Source: Modestobacter italicus (GTDB lineage: Bacteria > Actinomycetota > Actinomycetes > Mycobacteriales > Geodermatophilaceae). From it: a DNA stretch of 64,000 nucleotides. The DNA lies in assembly GCF_000306785.1 (NCBI RefSeq), contig NC_017955.1, positions 4,526,001 to 4,590,000 of the forward strand, in the 5' to 3' direction. Made by a program: the position numbers and the translations under genes. Every line of letters begins with the position of its first letter. The stretch's first letter is position 1. This document shows positions 20,400 through 29,506 of the stretch, in pieces. A model generated the notes under the pieces. That model did not search any database and was not told where the DNA came from. It worked only from the letters and a program-made list of their open reading frames with translations.

Positions 20400-21197
20400 G
20401 TGCGGGGCGTGCGGGGGTGGGGTCTGCCGGTGGCCGTGGTCCTGCTCGCCGTCACCGGCTGCGGGACGTCGTCGCCCGGGCAGGACGGGCCGGTCAACCC
20501 GGTCCCGGCCGCCGGCTCCCGGGTGGACTACCAGCTGGGCGGCGCCTCCGACCCCGCGCCCGGTGCCACCGGCGTCGTCCGCGACCGCACCGACGACCCG
20601 GTGCCCGGGCTCTGGTCGGCCTGCTACGTCAACGCCTTCCAGACCCAGCCGGGCAGCTCCGACTGGCCCGAGGACCTGCTGCTGCACCGGGCGGACGGCG
20701 ACCGGGTGGAGGACCCGGGATGGCCCGGCGAGCACCTGGTCGACACCTCGACGGCCGAGGCCCGCGCCCGGGTGCTCGCCGTCGTCGGCCCCTGGATCGA
20801 CGGCTGCGCCGCGGCCGGCTTCGACGCCGTCGAGCCGGACAACCTGGACAGCTGGACCCGGTCCGCCGGGCTGCTGGACGCGGACGACGCCGTCGCCATG
20901 GCCGGCTTGCTGGTCGACCGGGCGCACGCCGCCGGGCTCGCGATCGCGCAGAAGAACGCCCCCGAGCTGGCCGACGACGACCTCGGGTTCGACTACGCGG
21001 TCGCCGAGGACTGCGCCGCGTTCGACGAGTGCGCGGTCTACACCGACGTCTACCCGAGCGTGCTGGACGTCGAGTACACCGACGCCGGCTTCGCCCGGGC
21101 CTGCGGGCTGTCCGACCTGAGCGTGCAGCGACGCGACCTCGACGTCACCCGGCCCGGCGACCCGGGCTACGTCGCGGCGTGGTGCCCCGCGCGCTGA
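20400..21197 (+). CDS. Lipoprotein with GH114-like (endo-alpha-1,4-polygalactosaminidase) domain
   Basis: A 265-residue exported protein. The N-terminal signal ends in a lipobox: LPVAVVLLAVTGC, with Cys at about residue 21 as lipidation site. The mature domain resembles GH114 TIM barrels: SACYVNAFQTQPG, GFDAVEPDNLDSW and AIAQKNAPELADDDLGFDY-type segments, with Asp/Glu at strand ends. The family hydrolyses galactosaminoglycans, but members of this size are poorly characterised. The GTG start is uncertain; a second GTG lies three codons downstream. It is a plus-strand single gene intruding between two genes of the conserved minus-strand cluster and overlaps the prmC stop region tail to tail by 31 bp. 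Confidence 0.75.
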   Translation: MRGVRGWGLPVAVVLLAVTGCGTSSPGQDGPVNPVPAAGSRVDYQLGGASDPAPGATGVVRDRTDDPVPGLWSACYVNAFQTQPGSSDWPEDLLLHRADGDRVEDPGWPGEHLVDTSTAEARARVLAVVGPWIDGCAAAGFDAVEPDNLDSWTRSAGLLDADDAVAMAGLLVDRAHAAGLAIAQKNAPELADDDLGFDYAVAEDCAAFDECAVYTDVYPSVLDVEYTDAGFARACGLSDLSVQRRDLDVTRPGDPGYVAAWCPAR

Positions 21198-22039
21198 GCC
21201 GTCGTGTAGCGCGGCCGGCCGACGAGGTCGGGGTTGTCGGCGACGCCGGTCCACCCGCCGGCGCTGCGGACCAGGGCCGGCAGCGCGCCGCCCTGCTGGT
21301 CGGCGTGCTCGATGCCCAGCCACCCGCCGGGTCGCACCAGCCGGGCCGCGGTGACCAGCAGACCGCGGACGACGTCCAGGCCGTCCGGGCCGCCCCACAG
21401 CGCCAGCGGCGGGTCGTGGTCGGCCACCTCGCGGGGCAGCCGGGCGTCGTCGGGGACGTAGGGCGGGTTGGAGACGACGACGTCCACCGCGCCGTCGAGC
21501 TCGCGCAGCAGCCCGGGATTGGTCATGTCCCCGGCCAGCACCTCGACCGGGGTGTCGCCGGCCGCGGCCCGGGTGCCGGCGTTGAGCCGGGTCCACTCGA
21601 TCGCCGCGGTGTCCCGCTCCACGGCCACCACCCGGGCGCCTGGGTGTTCGGCGGCCACCGACAGGGCGATGGCCCCGGAGCCGCTGCCCAGGTCGACCAC
21701 GGTCGGCGCGGTCAGGCCGGCGATCCGCTCGAGCACCCAGCCGGCGATCTGCTCGGTCTCCGGGCGGGGCACGAACACACCCGGCCCGACGGCGAGCTCC
21801 AGGTGCCGGAACGGCGCGGTGCCGGTGAGGTGCTGCAGCGGCACCCGCGATGCCCGCTGGTCCAGCAGCCCGGCGAACCGGCCGGCCCCGTCGGCGGGCA
21901 CCTCGTCCAGCGTCAGCAGCCGGGCGCGGGGCACCCCCAGCGCGTGCGCGAGCAGCAGCTCGGCGTCCACCCGGGGCGACTCGACGCCGGCCTCGGCCAG
22001 CCGGCGGGCGGCCTCGGTGAGCAGGGTGCGTGCGCTCAG
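21167..22039 (-). CDS. prmC: Peptide chain release factor N5-glutamine methyltransferase
   Basis: Methylates the Gln of the GGQ motif in release factors, using S-adenosylmethionine. The SAM pocket [16 protein letters not shown] and the catalytic [11 protein letters not shown] motif (NPPY) are intact. The first ATG or GTG in frame is at 21970 and gives 267 residues, missing part of the N-terminal helical domain that binds the release factor. Extending to a CTG that overlaps the prfA stop codon (CTGA) gives 290 residues and adds [20 protein letters not shown], which fits the family N-terminus exactly. I therefore place the start at this CTG, with reservations. It sits directly behind its substrate gene prfA. 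Confidence 0.88.
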   Translation of the reverse strand: MSARTLLTEAARRLAEAGVESPRVDAELLLAHALGVPRARLLTLDEVPADGAGRFAGLLDQRASRVPLQHLTGTAPFRHLELAVGPGVFVPRPETEQIAGWVLERIAGLTAPTVVDLGSGSGAIALSVAAEHPGARVVAVERDTAAIEWTRLNAGTRAAAGDTPVEVLAGDMTNPGLLRELDGAVDVVVSNPPYVPDDARLPREVADHDPPLALWGGPDGLDVVRGLLVTAARLVRPGGWLGIEHADQQGGALPALVRSAGGWTGVADNPDLVGRPRYTTAQRAGHHAAT

Positions 22040-23112
22040 GAGCCGGCCGCCAGCAGCTCGGCGGTGTGCGCGGCGGTCAGCGCGTCGAGCACCGGGTCCA
22101 GCTCGCCGTCCAGCACGGCGTCCAGGTTGTGCGCCTTGAAGCCGACCCGGTGGTCGGAGATCCGGTTCTCCGGGTAGTTGTAGGTGCGCACCCGCTCGCT
22201 GCGGTCGACCGTGCGCACCTGGCTGCGCCGCTGGTCCGAGGCGGTCGCGGCGGCCTCCTCGCGGGCGGCCGCCAGCAGCCGCGACCGGAGCACCCGCAGC
22301 GCGGACTCGCGGTTCTGCAGCTGGCTCTTCTCGTTCTGCGAGCTGACCACGATGCCGGTGGGCAGGTGGGTGATCCGGACGGCGGAGTCGGTGGTGTTCA
22401 CGCTCTGCCCGCCCGGTCCCGACGAGCGGAAGACGTCGATCCGCAGGTCGTTGGGGTCGACGCTGACGTCGACCTCCTCGGCCTCGGGCAGGACGAGCAC
22501 GCCGGCAGCGGAGGTGTGGATCCGGCCCTGTGACTCGGTCACCGGCACCCGCTGCACGCGGTGCACACCGGCCTCGAACTTCAGCCGGGAGAAGATGCCC
22601 TCGTCGGTGCGCGACTTGATCGCCACCGCGACGTCCTTGTACCCGCCCAGCTCGGCGTCGACGGCCTCCAGCACCTCGGTCGACCAGCCGCGGCGCTCGG
22701 CGTACCGCAGGTACATCCGCAGCAGGTCACCGGCGAACAGCGCGGACTCCGCGCCGCCCTCCCCCGCCTTGATCTCGAGGATGACGTCCTTGTCGTCGTC
22801 GGGGTCCTTGGGCAGCAGCAGCTCGGTCAGCCGGGCGGTCAGCTCGGTGACCGTGGCCTCCAGCTGCTCGGCCTCCCGGGCGAAGGAGGCGTCCTCGTCG
22901 GCGAGCTCCCGGGCGGTGCCCAGGTCGTCGCGGGCGGCGTCCAGGGCGCGGACGGTCTCCACCACCGGGGCGAGCGCGGCGTAACGCCGTCCCAGCCGGC
23001 GGGCGCGGCCGGCGTCGGCGTGCACCGCTGGGTCGGCCAGCTCGGCCTCCAGCTCCCGGTGCTCGGCGAGCAGGCCGGCGAGCCGGTCGCCGCCGGTCTC
23101 GGCACTGCTCAC
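22036..23112 (-). CDS. prfA: Peptide chain release factor 1
   Basis: Recognises UAA and UAG stop codons and triggers peptide release. 358 residues. The codon-recognition tripeptide region is [16 protein letters not shown] (PVT, the RF1 type rather than the SPF of RF2). The catalytic GGQ is in [17 protein letters not shown]. The GTG start gives a normal N-terminus ([17 protein letters not shown]). Upstream is rpmE with a strong hairpin between. The stop overlaps the probable CTG start of prmC. Confidence 0.97.
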   Translation of the reverse strand: MSSAETGGDRLAGLLAEHRELEAELADPAVHADAGRARRLGRRYAALAPVVETVRALDAARDDLGTARELADEDASFAREAEQLEATVTELTARLTELLLPKDPDDDKDVILEIKAGEGGAESALFAGDLLRMYLRYAERRGWSTEVLEAVDAELGGYKDVAVAIKSRTDEGIFSRLKFEAGVHRVQRVPVTESQGRIHTSAAGVLVLPEAEEVDVSVDPNDLRIDVFRSSGPGGQSVNTTDSAVRITHLPTGIVVSSQNEKSQLQNRESALRVLRSRLLAAAREEAAATASDQRRSQVRTVDRSERVRTYNYPENRISDHRVGFKAHNLDAVLDGELDPVLDALTAAHTAELLAAGS

Positions 23113-23171
23113 GGGCACTCCTCGTGTGCTTGATCGCGCGAAAGCGCGGGAGGTGCAGCGGGCGGACATGA

Positions 23172-23218
23172 CGACGGCGCCCGCGCCGCCCCGGTGCAGG
23201 GCGGCGCGGGCGCCGTCG
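23172..23218 (-). terminator. Perfect 20-bp stem between rpmE and prfA
   Basis: Arms 23172-23191 and 23199-23218 pair without a mismatch around a 7-nt loop. It lies 7 bp past the rpmE stop. There is no T tract. It probably stops or reduces read-through from rho-rpmE into prfA and stabilises the rpmE 3' end. Confidence 0.75.
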
Positions 23219-23224
23219 GGAGTG

Positions 23225-23455
23225 CTACTTGTCGGCGGGAGCGCCGGCGTTGCGCTTGCCGAACCGCTTCTCGAAGCGGGCGACGCGGCCACCGGTGTCC
23301 AGGATGCGCTGCTTGCCCGTGTAGAACGGGTGGCAGGCCGAGCAGGTCTCGACGGTCATGGTGCCGCCGGCCGCCGTGCTCTTGGTGGTGAACGTGTTGC
23401 CGCAACCGCACGTCACGGTGGTGACGTGGTAGTCCGGGTGGATGTCGGCCTTCAT
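23225..23455 (-). CDS. rpmE: 50S ribosomal protein L31, zinc-binding type
   Basis: Ribosomal protein bL31 at the subunit interface. 76 residues. Four cysteines, Cys16, Cys18, Cys38 and Cys41 (CGCGN and [12 protein letters not shown]), make this the zinc-containing C+ form rather than the zinc-independent paralogue induced on zinc starvation. The position between rho and prfA is conserved in actinobacteria. GAGAGAGGGTG provides the ribosome binding site. Confidence 0.97.
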   Translation of the reverse strand: MKADIHPDYHVTTVTCGCGNTFTTKSTAAGGTMTVETCSACHPFYTGKQRILDTGGRVARFEKRFGKRNAGAPADK

Positions 23456-23544
23456 GCCGGTGCACCCTCTCTCTGGTCTCAGGATCTGTGGTCAGGACGC
23501 CGCAGCGCAGAGCGCGGCGCAGGCTCGATCGCCCAGTGTACGGG

Positions 23545-25818
23545 CTAGTCCTTCTCGCCCACGCCGAGCGTGGTCTTCTGCACCTGCATGAGGAACTCGA
23601 TGTTGTTGCGGGTCTTCCGCATCCGGTCGAGCAGCAGCTCCAGCGCCTGCTGGGGCTCCAGCGCCGACAGCACCCGGCGGAGCTTGATCACGATGGCCAG
23701 CTCGTCGGGCGAGAGGAGGATCTCCTCCTTGCGGGTGCTGGAGGCGTTCACGTCGACGGCGGGGAAGACCCGCTTGTCGGCCAGCCGCCGGTCCAGCTTG
23801 AGCTCCGCGTTACCGGTGCCCTTGAACTCCTCGAAGATGACGGTGTCCATGGTGGACCCCGTCTCGACCAGCGCCGAGGCGATGATCGTCAGCGAGCCGC
23901 CGTTCTCGATGTTGCGGGCGGCACCGAGGAAGCGCTTGGGCGGGTACAGCGCCGTGGAGTCGACACCACCGGACAGGATGCGCCCGCTGGCGGGGGCCGC
24001 CAGGTTGTAGGCGCGGCCGAGCCGGGTGATCGAGTCGAGCAGGACGACGACGTCGTGGCCCATCTCGACCAGGCGCTTGGCCCGCTCGATGGACAGCTCG
24101 GCGACCGTGGTGTGGTCGGCCGGCGGCCGGTCGAAGGTCGAGGCGATGACCTCGCCCTTCACCGAGCGCTGCATGTCGGTGACCTCCTCGGGCCGCTCGT
24201 CGACGAGCACGACCATGAGGTGGACCTCGGGGTTGTTCGTCGAGATCGCGTTGGCGATCGACTGCAGCACCATCGTCTTGCCGGCCTTCGGCGGGCTGAC
24301 GATGAGGGCGCGCTGGCCCTTCCCGATGGGCATGACCAGGTCCATGATCCGGGTCGTCATCAGGTGCGACTCGGTCTCCAGCCGCAGGCGCTCCTGCGGG
24401 TAGAGCGGCGTCAGCTTGGTGAACTCGGGGCGGTTGCGCGCCTGCTCCGGGTCCAGGCCGTTGACCGAGTCCAGCCGGACCAGGGCGTTGTACTTGTCCT
24501 TGCGCTCGCCCTCGCGGGGCTGGCGGACGGCGCCGGTGATCGCGTCACCGCGGCGCAGGCCGTAGCGGCGCACCTGCGACAGCGAGACGTAGACGTCGTT
24601 CGGGCCGGTGAGGTACCCCGAGGTGCGGACGAACGCGTAGCTGTCCAGCACGTCCAGGATCCCGGCCACCGGCAGCAGGACGTCGTCCTCGCTGACGGTC
24701 GGCTCGCCCTGCTCGAACCGCTCGCGACCGGCGGGGGCGTTGCCACCGCGGCGGTTGCGGTCCCGGTAGCGGCGACCCCGGCGGCCGCGGCCGCCACCGT
24801 CGAAGTCGTCGTCGTCCTCGTCGGTGCGCGTCTCGGGCCGGGGCTCGTTCCGGGTCTCGCTGCGGCCGGCGTCGGTGCGGTTGCCGTCGCGGCCGCCGTC
24901 CCGGGGGCCGTCGCTGCGGTTGCCGTCGCGGGCACCCTCGGTGCGGTTGCCGTCGCGGCCACCGTCCCGGGGGCCGTCGCTGCGGTTGCCGTCGCGGCCA
25001 CCGTCGTTGCGGTTGCGGCCGCCGCGGTTGCCGCTGGGCTCACCGTCGCCGCGGTTGCGACCGCCGCGCTCCTCGCCGTCCCGCTCGGCCCGGTTGCCGT
25101 CGCGGGGAGCACGCTCCTCGCGCTCGGCGGTCTCGCGGGGGGCGCGCTCGGCACCGTCGCGGGGCGCACGCTCCGCGCCGTCGCGGGGGGCGCGCTCGCC
25201 GGCCTCGCGGGGTGCCCGCTCGGCGCGGTCCCGGTTGCGGCCGCGCTGCGGGCGCTCGGTCTCGGCCGGGGCCTGGGTCACGGTCTCGGCCGGGGCCTCG
25301 GTCGGGGCCTCGGCGGACGGCTCCGCGGGCGCGACGGACGCGTCCACGGCCGGGGTCTCGACGGCGGCGTCCGCGGTCGGGGCGCCGGCGGGGCGGCTCG
25401 CGCCACGGCGGCGACGGCCGGTCGGAGCGGTCTCGGCAGCCGGCTCGGCGGCCGGGGTGTCGGTGGCCGGACCGGTTGCGGTCGGCGGCGTCACGGGGGT
25501 GCCGTTGGCGCCCCCGGAGACCGGGGCCTCCAGCGGCGCGGACGACGGGGTCTCCTCGGTCCGGGGGGCCGGCGCGGCGGCGGCGCCGTCGGACCCGCCC
25601 ACCTGCCGCTCGGAGATGGCGGCGACGAGGTCGCTCTTGCGCATCTTCCCGGTGCCCGGGATGCCGAGTTCGCCGGCCAGGCGCTGCAGCTCGGGCAGCA
25701 GCATCCCGGACAGCCCGCTGCCACGGCGGCGGGAACGGGGAGCCGTCCCGGCGGCGGCAGCTGCCTCGTCGGACGGGGCGGTGCTCGCGCCGTCGATGAG
25801 GTCGGTGGTCTCGCTCAC
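23545..25818 (-). CDS. rho: Transcription termination factor Rho with long N-terminal insertion
   Basis: Hexameric RNA-dependent ATPase and helicase that ends transcription. 757 residues against about 420 in E. coli. The first 45 residues or so form the Rho N-terminal helix bundle (GMLLPELQRLAGELGIPG). A disordered insertion of about 300 residues follows: an Ala/Pro/Thr/Glu-rich half, then an Arg/Asp/Gly/Asn half with imperfect repeats such as RDGAERAP and GNRSDGPRDGGRD. The RNA-binding fold and ATPase core are normal: VSPPKAGKT (P-loop), DERPEEVTDM and the ring-loop region. The minus-strand promoter is upstream, with a leader of nearly 190 nt, consistent with autoregulation seen for rho elsewhere. 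Confidence 0.97.
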   Translation of the reverse strand: MSETTDLIDGASTAPSDEAAAAAGTAPRSRRRGSGLSGMLLPELQRLAGELGIPGTGKMRKSDLVAAISERQVGGSDGAAAAPAPRTEETPSSAPLEAPVSGGANGTPVTPPTATGPATDTPAAEPAAETAPTGRRRRGASRPAGAPTADAAVETPAVDASVAPAEPSAEAPTEAPAETVTQAPAETERPQRGRNRDRAERAPREAGERAPRDGAERAPRDGAERAPRETAEREERAPRDGNRAERDGEERGGRNRGDGEPSGNRGGRNRNDGGRDGNRSDGPRDGGRDGNRTEGARDGNRSDGPRDGGRDGNRTDAGRSETRNEPRPETRTDEDDDDFDGGGRGRRGRRYRDRNRRGGNAPAGRERFEQGEPTVSEDDVLLPVAGILDVLDSYAFVRTSGYLTGPNDVYVSLSQVRRYGLRRGDAITGAVRQPREGERKDKYNALVRLDSVNGLDPEQARNRPEFTKLTPLYPQERLRLETESHLMTTRIMDLVMPIGKGQRALIVSPPKAGKTMVLQSIANAISTNNPEVHLMVVLVDERPEEVTDMQRSVKGEVIASTFDRPPADHTTVAELSIERAKRLVEMGHDVVVLLDSITRLGRAYNLAAPASGRILSGGVDSTALYPPKRFLGAARNIENGGSLTIIASALVETGSTMDTVIFEEFKGTGNAELKLDRRLADKRVFPAVDVNASSTRKEEILLSPDELAIVIKLRRVLSALEPQQALELLLDRMRKTRNNIEFLMQVQKTTLGVGEKD

Positions 25819-26010
25819 GTACAGGTCCTTCCCTGCGGTGACCTGCGCCTACCAGCGCAGGAGGTGACCCGCTCCCGCACGGCGCGAGCCCGGAGTTGGA
25901 CTCGGCGCGGTGATCAGGAGTGGCGGGTCTGTGGATGCGAGGCGGTCCAGCGGCGACGGATCGCGGCGAACTCCCCGCGTGAGGCCAGCCCGGGGGCGGC
26001 TACGGAAGCC

Positions 26011-26040
26011 AGCCTAGACACAGGCCGACATCGTCCACAA
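26011..26040 (-). promoter_or_regulatory. Candidate sigma-A promoter of rho
   Basis: On the minus strand TTGTGG (26040-26035), an 18-bp spacer, and TAGGCT (26016-26011). It lies in the 252-bp gap between thrB and rho and would give a leader of roughly 185 nt. The rest of the gap shows no ORF I would support. Confidence 0.5.
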
Positions 26041-26070
26041 CACAGTCCCTCGCAGGTGTGTTCCGGACGG

Positions 26071-27024
26071 TCAGAACGATACAGGATCGTGATCAGCACC
26101 CAGCGGGACGACGACCGCGCCGGTGTGGTCGACCCGCAGCGGCCGGCACTCCCAGCCCTCGGGCGTGTGCCGCCGCAGCGCCCTGACCTCGGCGGCCGAG
26201 CCCGGGTCGCCGACGTGCTCGTCGTGATCGAGGACGGCGAGCGTCAGGACGCACGGCCCCGCGCCGGAGACGACGGCGGCGTGCCCGTCGGCCCGCAGGG
26301 CGGCCAGCAGCGCGGCGCTCTCCGGCATCGCCGGCGCCCGCTGCGCCTGGTGCAGCCGGTCCTCGGTGCCCTCGAACAGCAGCGCGGGCTCACGGGTCAG
26401 CGCGTGCACGAGCAGCGCCGAGCGCCCGGCGGCGTGCGCGGCGTCGGCGTGCGGCACGACCCCGGGGAGCAGCCCGCGCGCCACGTGCGTGGACAGCGTC
26501 CCGCTCGGCACGAACAGCACCGGGGCCACCCGGGGGTCGACGGTGAGCCGTTCGGCCCGCGCGCCCGACGACGTCGTCCAGGACAGCGTCGCCCCGCCCA
26601 GCAGGCAGGGCGCGACGTTGTCCGGGTGGCCCTCGATCTCCGAGCACAGCCGCAGCACCGCCGCGTCGTCGACGCCGGCGACGTCCGGGCACAGCGACCA
26701 GGCCGCCAGCACGCCGGCGGTCACCGCGGCGGCCGACGAGCCCATCCCCCGGCCCTGCGGGATCCCGTTCCGGGCCGACAGCCGCAGGCCGGCCGGCGTC
26801 CAGCCCAGCTCGGCGCAGGCCGCCCGGAACGCCTGCACGACCAGGTGCCGCTCGTCGGTCGGCAGCTCACCGGCCCCGGCACCGGTGACCGCGACGTCCA
26901 GGCCGCCGTCGGTCACCTCGACGTCGACGGAGTCCCAGCAGGACAGCGCCAGCCCGGCGCAGTCGAACGCCGGACCGAGGTTGGCACTGGTCGCCGGCAC
27001 CCGGACGCGGACGGCTCGGGTCAC
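26071..27024 (-). CDS. thrB: Homoserine kinase
   Basis: GHMP-family kinase that phosphorylates homoserine on the way to threonine. 317 residues. N-terminal RVRVPATSANLGPAFDCAGLAL is the homoserine kinase signature, and GIPQGRGMGSSAAAVTAGVLA carries the GHMP ATP-binding GLGSSA-type loop (about residues 88-108). SGAGPCVLTL near the C-terminus is motif 3. The GTG is immediately after the thrC stop with no gap, so the two are coupled. Confidence 0.97.
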   Translation of the reverse strand: MTRAVRVRVPATSANLGPAFDCAGLALSCWDSVDVEVTDGGLDVAVTGAGAGELPTDERHLVVQAFRAACAELGWTPAGLRLSARNGIPQGRGMGSSAAAVTAGVLAAWSLCPDVAGVDDAAVLRLCSEIEGHPDNVAPCLLGGATLSWTTSSGARAERLTVDPRVAPVLFVPSGTLSTHVARGLLPGVVPHADAAHAAGRSALLVHALTREPALLFEGTEDRLHQAQRAPAMPESAALLAALRADGHAAVVSGAGPCVLTLAVLDHDEHVGDPGSAAEVRALRRHTPEGWECRPLRVDHTGAVVVPLGADHDPVSF

Positions 27025-28110
27025 TCAGAGGCCCAGCTGCGCGGCGGCCGCGGCGGAGTCCACCGGGATGGTGACCGGCGCCGGGGCGCCGGAGATCGCC
27101 CACTCGGGGTCCTTGAGGCCGTTGCCGGTGACGGTGCAGACCACCCGCTGGCCGCGCTCGAGCCCGCCGGCCTCGGCGACCTGCAGCAGCCCGGCGACCG
27201 ACGCCGCGGACGCCGGCTCGACGAAGACGGCCTCGGTGCGGGCGAGCAGCCGGTAGGCGGCGAGGATCGCTCGGTCGGTGACCGCGTCGATCCGGCCGCC
27301 GGAGTCGTCCCGGGCGGCCAGCGCCTTGGTCCAGGACGCCGGGTTCCCGATCCGGATGGCGGTGGCGATCGTCTCCGGGTGCGGGACGACCTTGCCGGAC
27401 ACGATCGGCGCGGCACCGGCGGCCTGGAAGCCCCACATCCGCGGCGTGCGCGTGGCCGGGCCGTCCGCGGCGTACTCGCGGTAGCCCTGCCAGTAGGCGG
27501 TGATGTTGCCGGCGTTGCCGACCGGCAGGCAGTGCACGTCGGGGGCGTCGCCGAGGACGTCGACGATCTCGAACGACGCCGTCTTCTGCCCCTCGATGCG
27601 GTACTGGTTCACGCTGTTGACCAGGCTCACCGGGTAGTCGATGGCGAGCTTGCTGGCCAGCGCGAGGCAGTCGTCGAAGTTGCCCTCGACCTGCAGCAGC
27701 TTGGCGCCGTGCACCAGCGCCTGGGCGAGCTTGCCGGTGGCGATCTTCCCCTGCGGCACCAGCACGGCGCAGACCAGCCCGGCCCGGGCCGCGTACGCCG
27801 CGGCGCTGGCGCTGGTGTTGCCGGTGGACGCGCAGATCACCGCCTGCGCGCCCTCCTCCACGGCCTTGGTGATGGCCATGGTCATGCCGCGGTCCTTGAA
27901 CGAGCCGGTCGGGTTCGCGCCCTCGACCTTGAGGTACACCTCGCAGCCGGTGCGGCGGGACAGCTCCGGTGCGGGCACCAGCGGGGTCGCGCCCTCCTGC
28001 AGCGTGACCACCGGCGTCGAGGCGCTCACCGGCAGCCGGTCCCGGTAGGCCTCGATCAGGCCAGGCCAGTACGGCGAGACGGCACCTCGCAGGGTGTGTG
28101 CTCCGGTCAT
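27025..28110 (-). CDS. thrC: Threonine synthase
   Basis: PLP enzyme converting O-phosphohomoserine to threonine. 361 residues, the short class. The PLP lysine is in [13 protein letters not shown] (Lys at about residue 64); [19 protein letters not shown] binds the cofactor phosphate, and [11 protein letters not shown] is the C-terminal signature. The ATG at MTGAHTLRG was preferred over an in-frame GTG six codons upstream because the additional residues are not typical; either is possible. It forms hom-thrC-thrB, with 97 bp after hom. Confidence 0.97.
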   Translation of the reverse strand: MTGAHTLRGAVSPYWPGLIEAYRDRLPVSASTPVVTLQEGATPLVPAPELSRRTGCEVYLKVEGANPTGSFKDRGMTMAITKAVEEGAQAVICASTGNTSASAAAYAARAGLVCAVLVPQGKIATGKLAQALVHGAKLLQVEGNFDDCLALASKLAIDYPVSLVNSVNQYRIEGQKTASFEIVDVLGDAPDVHCLPVGNAGNITAYWQGYREYAADGPATRTPRMWGFQAAGAAPIVSGKVVPHPETIATAIRIGNPASWTKALAARDDSGGRIDAVTDRAILAAYRLLARTEAVFVEPASAASVAGLLQVAEAGGLERGQRVVCTVTGNGLKDPEWAISGAPAPVTIPVDSAAAAAQLGL

Positions 28111-28207
28111 GACAGCCCCTCCCGGCACGGTCGTCGGGCCGGGGTCGGCAGGCGGCCCGGCACAGCGTCGCGAATCCTACGGGCGACGGTGCGCCGCCCA
28201 GCCGCGG

Positions 28208-29506
28208 TCAGGCCAGGCCCTCGACCCGCAGCACGCTGGTCACGGCCCGGACGGCGTCCATCTCCCGCAGCCGGGCCACCGTCGCCGACAGCGCGGCGTC
28301 CGGTGCCCGGTGGGTGACGATGACCAAGGTGGCGGCCTCGCCGTGCCCGTCCTGGCGGACGGTGGCGATGCTGACGCCGTGGGCGGCGAACTCGTGCGCG
28401 ACGGTCGCCAGCACGCCCGGCTTGTCGGCGACGTCGAGGCTCACGTGGTACCGGGTCGGGGTGTCGGCCATCGACCGGACGGTGAGCCCGGCGTAGCCCG
28501 TCGTCCCCGGGCCGGCCGCGCCGCTCACCCGGTTGCGGGCCACCGCCACCAGGTCGCCCAGCACGGCGCTGGCGGTGGGCTCGCCGCCGGCTCCGCGGCC
28601 GTAGAACATCAGCTCACCGGCGGCCTCGGCCTCGACGAACACGGCGTTGAACGCGCCGCCGACCGAGGCCAGCGGGTGGGTGGTCGGGATCATCGCCGGG
28701 TGCACCCGCACGGCCACCCCGTCGTCGGCACCGTCGGCCCCGGCGACGCGCTCGCAGATGGCCAGCAGCTTCACCGTGCAGCCGATCTCCGCCGCGCGGG
28801 CCACGTCGGTGGCCGAGACCGCGGAGATGCCCTCGCGGTACACGTCGGCCGCGGTGACCGGGGTGTGGAACGCCAGCGAGGCGAGGATCGCGGCCTTGGC
28901 GGCGGCGTCGAAGCCGTCGACGTCGGCGGTCGGGTCGGCCTCGGCGTAGCCGAGCTCGGTCGCCTCCGCCAGCGCCTCGCCGAAGCCGGCACCGGTCTCG
29001 GCCATCCGGGACAGGATGTAGTTGGTCGTGCCGTTGACGATGCCGACGACGCGGCGGAGCTGGTCGCCGGCGAGCGACTCGCGCAGCGGCCGCAGCAGCG
29101 GGATGGCGCCGGCGACGGCGGCCTCGTAGTACAGGTCGACCCCGGCCTGCCCGGCCGCGGCGTGCAGCGCGACGCCGTCCTCGGCCAGCAGCGCCTTGTT
29201 GGCGCTGACCACGGACTTCCCGGCGCCGATGGCGGCGAGCAGCAGGCTGCGGGCCGGCTCGATGCCGCCGATGACCTCGACCACCAGGTCGACGTCGGGC
29301 CGGGTGACCAGCCCGTGCGCGTCGGTGGTGAGCAGTTCGGCGGGCACCTCGGGGTGGTGGTCGGGACGGCGGACGGCGACCCCGGCCACCTCGACCCGCC
29401 GGCCGATCCGGGCGGCGAGGTCGTCGGACTGCTCGGTCAGCAGCCGCAGCACGGCACCGCCGACCGTGCCGCAGCCGAGCAGGGCGACCTTCAGGGAGTC
29501 GCTCAC
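28208..29506 (-). CDS. hom: Homoserine dehydrogenase
   Basis: NAD(P)H-dependent reduction of aspartate semialdehyde to homoserine, the branch to threonine and methionine. 432 residues. N-terminal cofactor loop [18 protein letters not shown] (about residues 5-22); catalytic-region [28 protein letters not shown] and [18 protein letters not shown] are the classical signature. A C-terminal ACT domain (about residues 350-432, with [20 protein letters not shown]) is the likely site of threonine feedback inhibition. Its ATG/GTG region overlaps the lysA stop by 4 nt. Confidence 0.97.
   Translation of the reverse strand: MSDSLKVALLGCGTVGGAVLRLLTEQSDDLAARIGRRVEVAGVAVRRPDHHPEVPAELLTTDAHGLVTRPDVDLVVEVIGGIEPARSLLLAAIGAGKSVVSANKALLAEDGVALHAAAGQAGVDLYYEAAVAGAIPLLRPLRESLAGDQLRRVVGIVNGTTNYILSRMAETGAGFGEALAEATELGYAEADPTADVDGFDAAAKAAILASLAFHTPVTAADVYREGISAVSATDVARAAEIGCTVKLLAICERVAGADGADDGVAVRVHPAMIPTTHPLASVGGAFNAVFVEAEAAGELMFYGRGAGGEPTASAVLGDLVAVARNRVSGAAGPGTTGYAGLTVRSMADTPTRYHVSLDVADKPGVLATVAHEFAAHGVSIATVRQDGHGEAATLVIVTHRAPDAALSATVARLREMDAVRAVTSVLRVEGLA

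Noticed and set aside
24400-25500. Repetitive sequence considered as CRISPR or minisatellite
   Set aside because: The repeats are in frame within the Rho coding sequence and irregular in spacing, so they are protein low-complexity repeats.
25914-26099. 61-codon minus-strand frame overlapping the thrB end and rho leader, considered as a leader peptide
   Set aside because: No ribosome binding site, overlaps the thrB 3' end, and the composition is not convincing. The candidate rho promoter lies inside it.
23488-28317. 1609-codon open frame antisense to rho-thrB-thrC
   Set aside because: It spans several real genes and their intergenic spaces; its repetitive Ala/Val/Gly part is only the complement of the Rho insertion.
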